Part shown: positions 22,388 to 32,152 of the stretch, piece by piece
Layout: each line of letters starts with the position of its first letter
Numbering within the stretch: the first letter of the stretch is position 1
Assembly (NCBI GenBank): GCA_030247885.1
Contig: JAPDRO010000010.1
Coordinates: forward strand, 496,001-560,000
Length of the DNA stretch: 64,000 bases
Origin: Taxawa tesnikishii (nom. ined.)
Lineage: Eukaryota; Ascomycota; Dothideomycetes; Dothideales
Direction: 5' to 3'
The notes under the pieces: model-generated
Told to the model about the DNA's origin: nothing
Database searches by the model: none
The model's input: only the letters and a program-made list of their open reading frames with translations
Program-made: the position numbers and the translations under genes

Positions 22388-24237
22388 TAACGTAGTTCAC
22401 CACCGAGCGGCCAACCACCACCGAGTGGCCCGCCTCACCAACCTTTGCCTATTACATGTCTATTGCCTACAATGCCACCACCACGTAACGCGCAGAAGAC
22501 CTACAACGAAGGCACACTGTCCCTTGCTATCCAGGCTACCCAAGCCAAGACACCAGATACTACGAGACACGCAAGCAGAGCGTTTGACGTCCCCGAACGA
22601 CGCTAAGACGACGACGCGACGGAACCCTCTCACGACGCGATACTCAGCCCAACTGCAGGAACCTTAGTAGCCTAGAAGAGGACGCAGTTGTGCGACGCAT
22701 ACTTGAGCTAGATGCGCGAGGGATAGGCGCTACAAGGACTATGGTCGGAGAAATGGCCAATGATCTACGCGCCGCGCGTGGAAAGGGCCCGTTGGCAAGA
22801 ACTGGGTAGACAGGTTCAAGACGCGTATCGACGATATCAAGCTTCGACGCAGCCGTCCATACGATCGTCAGCGAGCCTTGAACGAAGATGCACGCGTTAT
22901 AGCGCCCTGGTTCAAGCTTGTAGAGGACACAAAGGCGAAGTACGGCATCCTGGATGAAGACACACACAACTTTGATGAGACAGGCTTCATGATGGGCGTG
23001 ATAAACGCTCATATGGTCTTCACAGGCACTGAGAAGCGGAACAATCCAAAGAAGATACAGCCGGGCAACCGGGAGTGGGTTACAATCATCCAGGGCATCT
23101 GCGCTAGTGGGTGGGCTATCCCACCCTTTATCATCTTCGGCGGCAAGGTCCTCATATCAAGCTGGTACCCAGGCCTGCCTCGTGATTGGGTTATCGAGAC
23201 TAGCCCTAACGGCTGGACGTCAAATGAGCTTGCTATCAGGTGGTTAAAGCACTTTGACGCGCATACAAAGGGGCGTACTATAGGAATGTATCGTCTACTG
23301 ATTGTGGACGGCCATGAGAGCCACAATAGTCACAGTTTCCACAAGTACTGTGAGGAACAGAAGATTGTTGTTCTCTGCATGCCTCCACACTCATCGCACC
23401 TGTTGCAGCCGCTTGACGTGGGCTGTTTTGCCCCCTGAAGCGGGCGTACTACACGGAGATTGACAGCTGGTCACGGTACTCAGTCACGCAAGTCAAGAAA
23501 GAGAGCTTCTTGCCAGCCTTTCATATCGCTTTCGACAAGGCAATCACAAAGGAGAATATCCAGGCAAGCTTCAGAGGCGCTGGGTTGGTCCCCCACGACC
23601 CAGAGCGAGTGCTATCGAAGCTTGATGTGGTGCTTCGCACGCCAACACCTCCACCGGTAGAGGCCACCCTATGGGAATCCAAAACACCAGGCAACCTGCA
23701 GGAGATAGAGGCCCAATCAACACTAGTCCGCGAGCGCATACAACAGCACAGAGAATCGCCTGTTTCACCTCTTCTGCAGGCTGTCAATTCGCTTGCCAAA
23801 GGCATAGCTATCATAGGTCATAATTCAGTGTTGCAGACCAGGGAAATCGCAGGTCTTCGCAAGGCAATAGAGGCAGCAACAGAGCAGCGCAAACGCAAGA
23901 GGAAGTATGTTCGCACAGAGGAGAGCCTTGCAGTAGGCGACGTATTGGATCTGATTGCTGAGAAGGAGGGTGGTGGTGAGGAGGCAGCTGAACAGCCTGC
24001 AAAGAGGGCGCGCGCGCAGAGGCACTGCGGGCGTTGCGGCAAGACTGGCCACAACAAGCGCACCTGCACTGCAGAAATAGTAGATCCAGGCGATAGCGAC
24101 GCTTCTGAATAGTACTGTAGTGCCTGGCAGATTGCAGCAGAGTGTAGTGGTGCGGAGGTAATAGACATGTAATAGACGCAACTTTAGTGGGGTGGGCCAC
24201 TCGGTGGTGGTTGGCCGCTCGGTGGTGAACTACGTTA
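22388..24237 (+). mobile_element. Pogo-like transposon F, left copy
   Basis: It is flanked by TA at 22388-22389 and 24236-24237. Ends start ACGTAGTTCACCACC and contain two tandem copies of CACCACCGAGYGGCC. This motif is unlike that of the GGGGWAG subfamilies, but the paired layout is the same. It lies wholly inside the left palindrome arm; an inverted twin occupies 28241-30090. Confidence 0.92.
22472..24112 (+). pseudogene. Transposase of F with C-terminal CCHC zinc knuckle
   Basis: Starts MPPPRNAQKTYNEGTLSLAI. The N-terminal helix-turn-helix region is damaged: a stop follows VPERR, and sequence is apparently missing before LEEDAVVRRILELDARGIG. The core then reads HNFDETGFMMG, LLIVDGHESHN and LQPLDVGCF, so all three catalytic Asp are present. 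A one-base deletion after CFAP (near 23435) shifts the frame before RAYYTEIDSWSRYSVTQ. The C-terminus has a basic region and a CCHC knuckle (CGRCGKTGHNKRTC), a feature seen in some fungal pogo-like transposases. Both palindrome arms carry the same defects, so these arose before the duplication or were spread by conversion. Confidence 0.88.
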
Positions 24238-24364
24238 CTTACTTTATTATATCTTAATATAAAACTTACTTCTTTATTATAAGACAGTAGGCCTTAAAGA
24301 ACTACTTAAGACGTAGAAGAACTATAAAAAGAAGAGTAAGCTCCTAAGTCTTTAATATTATAAG
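24238..24364. other. AT-rich spacer between F and MITE
   Basis: About 125 bases of strongly AT-rich DNA (tattatatcttaatataaaac). The same sequence is present inverted at 28114-28240. It looks like RIP-altered repeat DNA. Confidence 0.5.
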
Positions 24365-24534
24365 TAACGTAAACTGCGGGGAAGTTGGTCAGGCGGGGTA
24401 GTTAGTTAGTAGCCTTAACAGGGCTTAGTTCAGGCTCAAATGGCTAGCAAATAAGCCTTATTGCGCTTAGAACTGCGTAGATCAGTTAACTGACCAACTT
24501 CCCAGCCTGACCAACTTCCCCGCGGTTTACGTTA
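24365..24534. mobile_element. MITE, left-arm copy
   Basis: Ends read ACGTAAACTGCGGGG and inverse ACGTAAACCGCGGGG, with TA on both sides. The tandem motif is GGGGAAGTTGGTCAG with a weaker second copy. The interior (TAGCCTTAACAGGGC ... AATAAGCC) matches the MITE at 7388, but the terminal motif differs. No coding capacity. A truncated terminal repeat (TAACGTAAACCGCG) follows at 24538-24551. Confidence 0.85.
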
Positions 24535-24551
24535 CGTTAACGTAAACCGCG

Positions 24552-25312
24552 TAAACATCTCGACTCGAGATTTCTGTCTTCTAAGAGTAGTGTATGGACT
24601 GGAGTACTTAGCAAACGGCATAGGTGCACCCAGCACCGCAGATGGCGGCAGACATCAGAACCTCTGGTTGGTTACCGATAGCCAGAAGGCACTCCGGCGC
24701 ATAGGGACATCGCAGGCGAAAGGATCAGGTCAGTACCTGTTCAAACGGGCGCGTGAACTTATCAGCAGAATCGAGTGGAAGGATGCGACGGGCAACCTTG
24801 TATGGGTGCCATCTCATAGCGGAGTCGCCGGTAACGAGGCAGCGCACCGAGCAGCTCAAGAGATGACTGAGTCAGGGCTGCGGCCGACGCTACAGCAGCA
24901 CAAGAGACGTCGCCTCAAAACAAGTGTAGAGATCATACTGAGGCGGAGGCTGCAGCAGGAGAGAGCCGATGCGTCGTCAAGAGTAGGACCGTGGGTGGAG
25001 TAGCAAGCAAGACTGGCGGACCGGGAAACCGGCAGATGGGCCAAAGGAACGGTGGAAGCCGGATGTCAAGGCGGTGCGGGCGGTAGTGCAGTTCCTCAAG
25101 CAGACCGCCCGGTTATCCGGCCGCGAGCTTCGTGAAGGGGTTACGCAAGGAACCCCAATCGACTATTGAGTGGTGATGGGCTGAGAAGTGAGACAAGGCA
25201 GCAGAGGGTGAACGTAGAGATAACGATAGGAGGGCTCTTAAGTCTCTACAGAAGACTTCGTAGCCTGAGTAGACTAATCCAATCCAATCCAATCCAATCC
25301 AATCCAATCCAT
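24552..25312 (+). mobile_element. 5'-truncated Tad1-like LINE with RNase H and AATCC tail
   Basis: A plus-strand frame encodes an RNase H domain: LWLVTDSQKALRRIG (the TDS motif) and LVWVPSHSGVAGNEAAHRA. The last catalytic position, usually Asp in EAADRAA, is His here. RNase H after reverse transcriptase is typical of fungal Tad1/I-clade LINEs. Only the 3' end is present. The frame runs into a 3' tail of seven AATCC units (25276-25310), the kind of short tandem tail such LINEs leave. The 5' end abuts a truncated Fot1-type terminal repeat. Repeated inverted at 27166-27926. Confidence 0.75.
25276..25310. repeat. (AATCC)7 tandem repeat
   Basis: Seven perfect pentanucleotide units at the 3' end of the LINE fragment, just before element I. 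An inverted copy lies at 27168-27202. Confidence 0.95.
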
Positions 25313-25313
25313 A

Positions 25314-27164
25314 TAACGTAGTCCGCGGGGATGTGGGTCACGCGGGGTAGTGGGTCAACGAATCTCTACCCTTTCAACTCCATTAATTATCTGCGCATTG
25401 CAACCATAATACAATCAGAATCAGAGTCGCTGGGTAGGTTCTCAAATAGCTCGTCTTCCTCCTCCTCAGTTATTTCTTTCGCCTTGCACTTACGTGGCCG
25501 TCCACGAGTCTTTTCTTTGCTGTCTCCGCTTCTGCTACCTTCGCTATCTCGAGTACTTCTTGCGTACTAAACACGAACTTCCCTTTCAATGCAACTCGCT
25601 TGCCCTTTGTTCGGGCCTTTCGAGTATTGAGAAGCCTCTCCTGTTCTTCTACCTGCTTGCGTAAAGTGATAAGCTCGCTGTGCGTCGATTCAAAAGCGCG
25701 AGTCATACGCTCCGTATACCGCTTCGCCGGAGATGGAACGTCCTGGATAGCCTTTATCGTGGAATTGAGTAGCGCGTTTGCTTCACGTAGTTCAGTGCCG
25801 TCTGGCGGTGAGCTACAGAGTAGCGACAGGTCTAGATCGAGTTGCTGGGGTGGTGTATGCGGTGGTGAAGCGGCTGGAGTCGTCCTAGAAGGCAGCTTTT
25901 CAAGCACGGATATAGGGCTTAGCGGTACTAAACCAGTACCGCGCCACCCAGCGAGAATGTTGCGAGTAGTAAGCGCCCTATCCCTTGCGCGGATGCACAT
26001 CTTAGTCCATTCTACGCGCGATATGCGACCAGAATCGACACGCAAAGTAGCATTAGTCTCCGAGGCTAGCGTACGCTTTAGCGGCGCAAAGACGCTAACA
26101 TCAAGCGGTTGAAGGATATGCGAACAATAAGGTAGTAGTATCATTAAGTCAATTGCATTCTGCATATAGAACGCAATTACCTTGCCAGTAATATGGCTGC
26201 TGTGGCCGTCCATGATCAGTAGTCTCCGAGTTGTAGGGTCCTCCGGCCGTGTCAAAGGCTCGAACACGGTAGTCAGCCACTCGTAACCGTGGCTATCGGA
26301 CGTCCAGCCGCTATTGCTAGTTGAGAACCTCCAGTCCTTGGGTGTTTGGGCAGGTATCCACGCAGTGTTGGTGTGTTTCGCCTTGTAGATCAACAAGGGT
26401 GGAACAGCCAGGCCGGCAGCGCTTACGCACTCGATTGCAGTTATCCATTCTTGCCTGCTAATGATCTGCTTCCAACTACTGTCCTCACGTATGTTGACCA
26501 ATGCTCTTGATGACTGACTCGCTCCGACTGCGAAGCCGGACTCGTCCATGTTGTAAACGTGCTCCGGCGCATATTGGTTCTGTATCCACATCTCCGTCAC
26601 CGCGTCAAACCACTTCTTTGCGTTCTCGTAGCTCGTCGCTCTGAACCGTGCGCTATCAATCTGACGCGTCCAGATGCCTGCGATCTCAGGATGACGAGCC
26701 TTGAAGCGATCGAGCCAATGCTCGCCAATTGGTCGAAGAGTTAGGGCGGAAGCCTTGGAAAGCTGGACGCGTCCGCGTCGTATCTCCTCAGCCATTTGTA
26801 TGGCCAACGCAGGCGAAGCGGGGAATCCGGTACGCGTAAGACGTGTAATCCATCGTACTAACGTCTTTTCTTCCGGTATAGAAAGGAGCTGCTCATCTTG
26901 GTGCGCTATAGCGCGTGAAGTTCGTCCAGACATGCGATGCTGTAGCGTTGTGTTCGGGACCTTGAATGCGAGGGCAGCCTTACGAACTGATGGGTATTCG
27001 TTGTTATCACAGCAGAGATCACCTTCTGGACGTCCTCTTCCGTATAAGCCTGTTTACTAGGTATAGAAGTACTCATGGTGGTTGGTAGTAACGGTAGAAG
27101 ATTGGAGGTTCGCGTTGTAGTGACCCACTACCCCGCGTGACCCACATCCCCGCGGACTACGTTA
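25314..27164 (-). mobile_element. Fot1-type transposon I, spacer of the palindrome
   Basis: It is flanked by TA at 25314-25315 and 27163-27164. Ends read ACGTAGTCCGCGGGG, with tandem motif GGGGWWGTGGGTCA. The outermost 44 bases of each end are exact inverses and coincide with the inner edges of the palindrome arms. The palindrome therefore has its axis inside this element. Confidence 0.92.
25387..27076 (-). pseudogene. Transposase of element I, two frameshifts
   Basis: Starts at 27076 with MSTSIPSKQAYTEEDVQ. One base is missing near 27005 compared with element J, so the N-terminal ~25 codons are out of frame with the remainder. From MSGRTSRAI on, the frame is open through NMDESGFAVG, LLIMDGHSSHI and LQPLDVSVF. 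PPHC has become LPYC just before the last motif. At the AT-hook the frame is again displaced by -1: zero frame reads KKRLVDGHVSARRKK and stops at 25470, while the -1 frame gives TRGRPRKCKAKE and a tail SDSDSDCIMVAMRR ending near 25387. Confidence 0.88.
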
Positions 27165-27165
27165 T

Positions 27166-27926
27166 ATGGATTGGATTGGATTGGATTGGATTGGATTGGA
27201 TTAGTCTACTCAGGCTACGAAGTCTTCTGTAGAGACTTAAGAGCCCTCCTATCGTTATCTCTACGTTCACCCTCTGCTGCCTTGTCTCACTTCTCAGCCC
27301 ATCACCACTCAATAGTCGATTGGGGTTCCTTGCGTAACCCCTTCACGAAGCTCGCGGCCGGATAACCGGGCGGTCTGCTTGAGGAACTGCACTACCGCCC
27401 GCACCGCCTTGACATCCGGCTTCCACCGTTCCTTTGGCCCATCTGCCGGTTTCCCGGTCCGCCAGTCTTGCTTGCTACTCCACCCACGGTCCTACTCTTG
27501 ACGACGCATCGGCTCTCTCCTGCTGCAGCCTCCGCCTCAGTATGATCTCTACACTTGTTTTGAGGCGACGTCTCTTGTGCTGCTGTAGCGTCGGCCGCAG
27601 CCCTGACTCAGTCATCTCTTGAGCTGCTCGGTGCGCTGCCTCGTTACCGGCGACTCCGCTATGAGATGGCACCCATACAAGGTTGCCCGTCGCATCCTTC
27701 CACTCGATTCTGCTGATAAGTTCACGCGCCCGTTTGAACAGGTACTGACCTGATCCTTTCGCCTGCGATGTCCCTATGCGCCGGAGTGCCTTCTGGCTAT
27801 CGGTAACCAACCAGAGGTTCTGATGTCTGCCGCCATCTGCGGTGCTGGGTGCACCTATGCCGTTTGCTAAGTACTCCAGTCCATACACTACTCTTAGAAG
27901 ACAGAAATCTCGAGTCGAGATGTTTA
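27166..27926 (-). mobile_element. Tad1-like LINE fragment, right-arm copy
   Basis: Inverted twin of 24552-25312, including the RNase H motifs and the seven-unit tail at 27168-27202. The encoded residues are the same as in the left arm. Confidence 0.75.
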
Positions 27927-27943
27927 CGCGGTTTACGTTAACG

Positions 27944-28113
27944 TAACGTAAACCGCGGGGAAGTTGGTCAGGCTGGGAAGTTGGTCAGTTAACTGATCTA
28001 CGCAGTTCTAAGCGCAATAAGGCTTATTTGCTAGCCATTTGAGCCTGAACTAAGCCCTGTTAAGGCTACTAACTAACTACCCCGCCTGACCAACTTCCCC
28101 GCAGTTTACGTTA
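27944..28113. mobile_element. MITE, right-arm copy
   Basis: Inverted twin of the MITE at 24365-24534, with the same terminal repeats and interior. Confidence 0.85.
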
Positions 28114-28240
28114 CTTATAATATTAAAGACTTAGGAGCTTACTCTTCTTTTTATAGTTCTTCTACGTCTTAAGTAGTTCTTTAAGGCCTACTGTCTTATA
28201 ATAAAGAAGTAAGTTTTATATTAAGATATAATAAAGTAAG

Positions 28241-30090
28241 TAACGTAGTTCACCACCGAGCGGCCAACCACCACCGAGTGGCCCACCCCACTAAAGTTGC
28301 GTCTATTACATGTCTATTACCTCCGCACCACTACACTCTGCTGCAATCTGCCAGGCACTACAGTACTATTCAGAAGCGTCGCTATCGCCTGGATCTACTA
28401 TTTCTGCAGTGCAGGTGCGCTTGTTGTGGCCAGTCTTGCCGCAACGCCCGCAGTGCCTCTGCGCGCGCGCCCTCTTTGCAGGCTGTTCAGCTGCCTCCTC
28501 ACCACCACCCTCCTTCTCAGCAATCAGATCCAATACGTCGCCTACTGCAAGGCTCTCCTCTGTGCGAACATACTTCCTCTTGCGTTTGCGCTGCTCTGTT
28601 GCTGCCTCTATTGCCTTGCGAAGACCTGCGATTTCCCTGGTCTGCAACACTGAATTATGACCTATGATAGCTATGCCTTTGGCAAGCGAATTGACAGCCT
28701 GCAGAAGAGGTGAAACAGGCGATTCTCTGTGCTGTTGTATGCGCTCGCGGACTAGTGTTGATTGGGCCTCTATCTCCTGCAGGTTGCCTGGTGTTTTGGA
28801 TTCCCATAGGGTGGCCTCTACCGGTGGAGGTGTTGGCGTGCGAAGCACCACATCAAGCTTCGATAGCACTCGCTCTGGGTCGTGGGGGACCAACCCAGCG
28901 CCTCTGAAGCTTGCCTGGATATTCTCCTTTGTGATTGCCTTGTCGAAAGCGATATGAAAGGCTGGCAAGAAGCTCTCTTTCTTGACTTGCGTGACTGAGT
29001 ACCGTGACCAGCTGTCAATCTCCGTGTAGTACGCCCGCTTCAGGGGGCAAAACAGCCCACGTCAAGCGGCTGCAACAGGTGCGATGAGTGTGGAGGCATG
29101 CAGAGAACAACAATCTTCTGTTCCTCACAGTACTTGTGGAAACTGTGACTATTGTGGCTCTCATGGCCGTCCACAATCAGTAGACGATACATTCCTATAG
29201 TACGCCCCTTTGTATGCGCGTCAAAGTGCTTTAACCACCTGATAGCAAGCTCATTTGACGTCCAGCCGTTAGGGCTAGTCTCGATAACCCAATCACGAGG
29301 CAGGCCTGGGTACCAGCTTGATATGAGGACCTTGCCGCCGAAGATGATAAAGGGTGGGATAGCCCACCCACTAGCGCAGATGCCCTGGATGATTGTAACC
29401 CACTCCCGGTTGCCCGGCTGTATCTTCTTTGGATTGTTCCGCTTCTCAGTGCCTGTGAAGACCATATGAGCGTTTATCACGCCCATCATGAAGCCTGTCT
29501 CATCAAAGTTGTGTGTGTCTTCATCCAGGATGCCGTACTTCGCCTTTGTGTCCTCTACAAGCTTGAACCAGGGCGCTATAACGCGTGCATCTTCGTTCAA
29601 GGCTCGCTGACGATCGTATGGACGGCTGCGTCGAAGCTTGATATCGTCGATACGCGTCTTGAACCTGTCTACCCAGTTCTTGCCAACGGGCCCTTTCCAC
29701 GCGCGGCGCGTAGATCATTGGCCATTTCTCCGACCATAGTCCTTGTAGCGCCTATCCCTCGCGCATCTAGCTCAAGTATGCGTCGCACAACTGCGTCCTC
29801 TTCTAGGCTACTAAGGTTCCTGCAGTTGGGCTGAGTATCGCGTCGTGAGAGGGTTCCGTCGCGTCGTCGTCTTAGCGTCGTTCGGGGACGTCAAACGCTC
29901 TGCTTGCGTGTCTCGTAGTATCTGGTGTCTTGGCTTGGGTAGCCTGGATAGCAAGGGACAGTGTGCCTTCGTTGTAGGTCTTCTGCGCGTTACGTGGTGG
30001 TGGCATTGTAGGCAATAGACATGTAATAGGCAAAGGTTGGTGAGGCGGGCCACTCGGTGGTGGTTGGCCGCTCGGTGGTGAACTACGTTA
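28241..30090 (-). mobile_element. Pogo-like transposon F, right copy
   Basis: Inverted twin of 22388-24237 with identical terminal repeats and TA flanks. Confidence 0.92.
28366..30006 (-). pseudogene. Transposase of F, right-arm copy
   Basis: Same sequence and same defects as 22472-24112: damaged helix-turn-helix region, deletion after CFAP, intact Asp motifs and CCHC knuckle. Identity of the defects shows the two copies are products of one duplication or are kept alike by gene conversion. Confidence 0.88.
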
Positions 30091-30117
30091 AGTACTTTTA
30101 TACTTAATAAACTTATT

Positions 30118-31970
30118 TAACGTAAACCGCGGGGAAGCCGACCAGGTGGGGAAGCCGACCACCAAACTGCTACCTCTTCCGCGTCAATTACTATCTACGT
30201 GTCGCAACAAGGATACAGTCCGAATCCGAGTCGCTATACATGTTTTCAGACATTTCGTCTTGCTCCTCCTCGACTACCTCTTCGATTGGACGCTTGCGCG
30301 GCCGCCCGCGCGGCTTTTTCTTCGCTATGTCCGCTTCCGCTTCCCTTGCTATTTCGAGCACTTCTTGCGTACTAAACACGAACTTCCCTTTCAATGCGAC
30401 TCGCTTGCCCTTCTTCCTAGACTTTCGGGAATTAAGAAGCTCCTGCTGCTCTTTGACCTGCTTCCGTAAAGTTACATTCTCGCTATGCGTCACTTTAAAA
30501 GCGCGAGTCATCCGTTCTGTATAGCGCTTGACCGGAGAAGGAAGATCTTGTGCAGCCTGGATTGCCGAGTTAAGTGCTACATTTGCTTCACGAAGTTCGG
30601 TACCATCCGGAGGAGAGCTATGTAGTAGCGAAAGGTCCAGATCGGCTTGTTGTGGAGGTGTGTGAGGTTGTGAGTCCGCCGTGGTCGGCTTCGTAGGCAG
30701 CTTGTCGAGCACCGTTATAGGGCTTAGCGGTACTAAACCAGCACCGCGCCATCCAGCGAGGATGTTGCGAGTAGTAAGCGCCCTATCCCTCGCGCGGATA
30801 TACATCTCAGTCCATTCTACGCGCGATATGCGGCCAGAATCGACTCGCAAAGCGGCGTCGGTCTCCGAAGCTAGCGTGCGCTTAAGCGGCGCAAACACGC
30901 CAACGTCAAGCGGTTGAAGGATATGCGAACAATGAGGTGGTAGGATCATCAAGTCAATCTCATTCTGCATACAGAAGGCAATTACCTTGCCAGTAATATG
31001 GCTGCTGTGGCCGTCCATGATCAGTAATCTCCGAGTTGTGGGGTCCTCCGGCCGTGTCAAAGGCTCGAACACGGTAGTCAGCCACTCGTAACCGTGGCTA
31101 TCGGACGTCCAGCCGCTGTTACTAGTCGAGAACCTCCAGTTTGGAGGCGTATGTGCAGGTATCCATGTAGTATTCGTGTGTTTCGCCTTGTAGATCAACA
31201 AGGGTGGAACGGCCAGGCCGGCAGCGCTTACGCACTCGATTGCAGTTATCCATTCTTGCCTGCTAATGATCTGCTTCCAACTACTGTCCTCACGTATGTT
31301 GACCAATGCTCTTGATGACTGACTCGCTCCGACTGCGAAGCCGGACTCGTCCATGTTGTAAACGTGCTCCGGCGCATATTGGTTCTGTATCCACATCTCC
31401 GTTACCGCGTCAAACCACTTCTTTGCGTTCTCGTAGCTCGTCGCTCTGAACCGTGCGCTATCAATCTGACGCGTCCAGATGCCTGCGATCTCAGGATGAC
31501 GAGCCTTGAAGCGATCGAGCCAATGCTCGCCAACTGGTCGAAGAGTTAGGGCGGAAGCCTTGGAAAGCTGGACGCGTCCGCGTCGTATCTCCTCAGCCAT
31601 TTGTAGAGCCAACGCAGGCGAAGCGGGGAATCCGGTACGCGTAAGACGTGTAATCCATCGTACTAACGTCTTTTCTTCCGGTATAGAAAGGAGCTGCTCA
31701 TCTTGGTGCGCTATAGCGCGTGAAGTTCGTCCAGACATGCGATGCTGTAGCGTTGTGTTCGGGACCTTGAATGCGAGGGCAGCCTTACGAACTGATGGGT
31801 ATTCGTTGTTTTTAACAGCAGAAATGGCCTTCTGGATATCCTCTTCCGTATAAGCCTGTTTACTAGGTATAGAAGTACTCATGGTAGTTGGTAGTAACGG
31901 TAGAAGATTGGAGGTTCGCGTTGTAGTGACCCACTACCCCGCGTGACCCACATCCCCGCGGACTACGTTA
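30118..31970 (-). mobile_element. Chimeric Fot1-type transposon J (E-type left end, I-type right end)
   Basis: The left end (TA 30118-30119, then ACGTAAACCGCGGGGAAG) is the E type with GGGGAAGCCGACC motifs. The right end (inverse of ACGTAGTCCGCGGGG, TA 31969-31970) is the I type with GGGTCA-bearing motifs. The switch lies at about 30730 inside the transposase gene, exactly at the outer edge of the right palindrome arm. The terminal repeats pair only over their outer portion. Confidence 0.92.
30191..31882 (-). CDS. Intact chimeric Fot1-type transposase (563 aa)
   Basis: One uninterrupted ORF starts MSTSIPSKQAYTEEDIQKAI. It contains the helix-turn-helix (VRKAALAFKVPNTTLQHRM), the second DNA-binding part (WLDRFKARHPEIAGIW), the DD35D core (NMDESGFAVG, LLIMDGHSSHI, LQPLDVGVF), an in-frame AT-hook (KKPRGRPRKRP) and an acidic tail SDSDSDCILVATRR. 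The first ~385 residues follow element I (a few per cent different). The remainder is identical to element E. The join is seamless. The DNA-binding half is therefore I-like, while one end of its own element is E-like. Whether it can mobilise itself or only relatives cannot be told from sequence. Confidence 0.9.
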   Translation of the reverse strand: MSTSIPSKQAYTEEDIQKAISAVKNNEYPSVRKAALAFKVPNTTLQHRMSGRTSRAIAHQDEQLLSIPEEKTLVRWITRLTRTGFPASPALALQMAEEIRRGRVQLSKASALTLRPVGEHWLDRFKARHPEIAGIWTRQIDSARFRATSYENAKKWFDAVTEMWIQNQYAPEHVYNMDESGFAVGASQSSRALVNIREDSSWKQIISRQEWITAIECVSAAGLAVPPLLIYKAKHTNTTWIPAHTPPNWRFSTSNSGWTSDSHGYEWLTTVFEPLTRPEDPTTRRLLIMDGHSSHITGKVIAFCMQNEIDLMILPPHCSHILQPLDVGVFAPLKRTLASETDAALRVDSGRISRVEWTEMYIRARDRALTTRNILAGWRGAGLVPLSPITVLDKLPTKPTTADSQPHTPPQQADLDLSLLHSSPPDGTELREANVALNSAIQAAQDLPSPVKRYTERMTRAFKVTHSENVTLRKQVKEQQELLNSRKSRKKGKRVALKGKFVFSTQEVLEIAREAEADIAKKKPRGRPRKRPIEEVVEEEQDEMSENMYSDSDSDCILVATRR

Positions 31971-32152
31971 TCCTAGAAGTTGCTGTAGAAGAATAACACA
32001 TAACTTAACTGCATCGTATCTTGACTGTAGCATTTAACCCAAACTGAAAGAAACTCCTTCGATTCTTCAAAGTAAGACCGTCGACTGATAAAGAGACAAC
32101 ATAGTCGGGATTGCAACCTCAAAGGCCGTGCAAGCCAGGCCACCGACCATCA

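Larger units (their letters stand above)
21749..25357 (+). repeat. Left arm of 9-kb palindrome
   Basis: This 3.6-kb arm is repeated in inverted orientation at 27121-30730. Positions in the two arms sum to 52478 (52479 outside a single one-base indel in the terminal repeat of element E). Every segment I compared matches: the 3' part of E, all of F, the MITE, the LINE fragment, the AATCC tail and the first 44 bases of element I. The outer boundary lies inside transposase coding sequence (ccgctaagccctataacgg), a block conserved among Fot1-like copies. The inner boundary is the end of element I's terminal repeat. Confidence 0.95.
27121..30730 (-). repeat. Right arm of 9-kb palindrome
   Basis: Inverted copy of 21749-25357. 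It contains, in reverse order, the terminal repeat of I, the (GGATT)7 tract, the LINE fragment, the MITE, element F and the 3' half of element E, the last now fused into element J. One base differs in length within the E-type terminal repeat (four Gs at 30131-30134 against three Cs in the left arm). Confidence 0.95.

Noticed and set aside
28278-28667. ORFs of 116-129 codons antisense to the F transposase
   Set aside because: They are shadows of the coding strand and occur identically in both arms; no domain resemblance.
24590-28968. Mirror-image ORFs on opposite strands taken as separate genes
   Set aside because: They are the two arms of the palindrome and parts of F and the LINE fragment, not independent genes.
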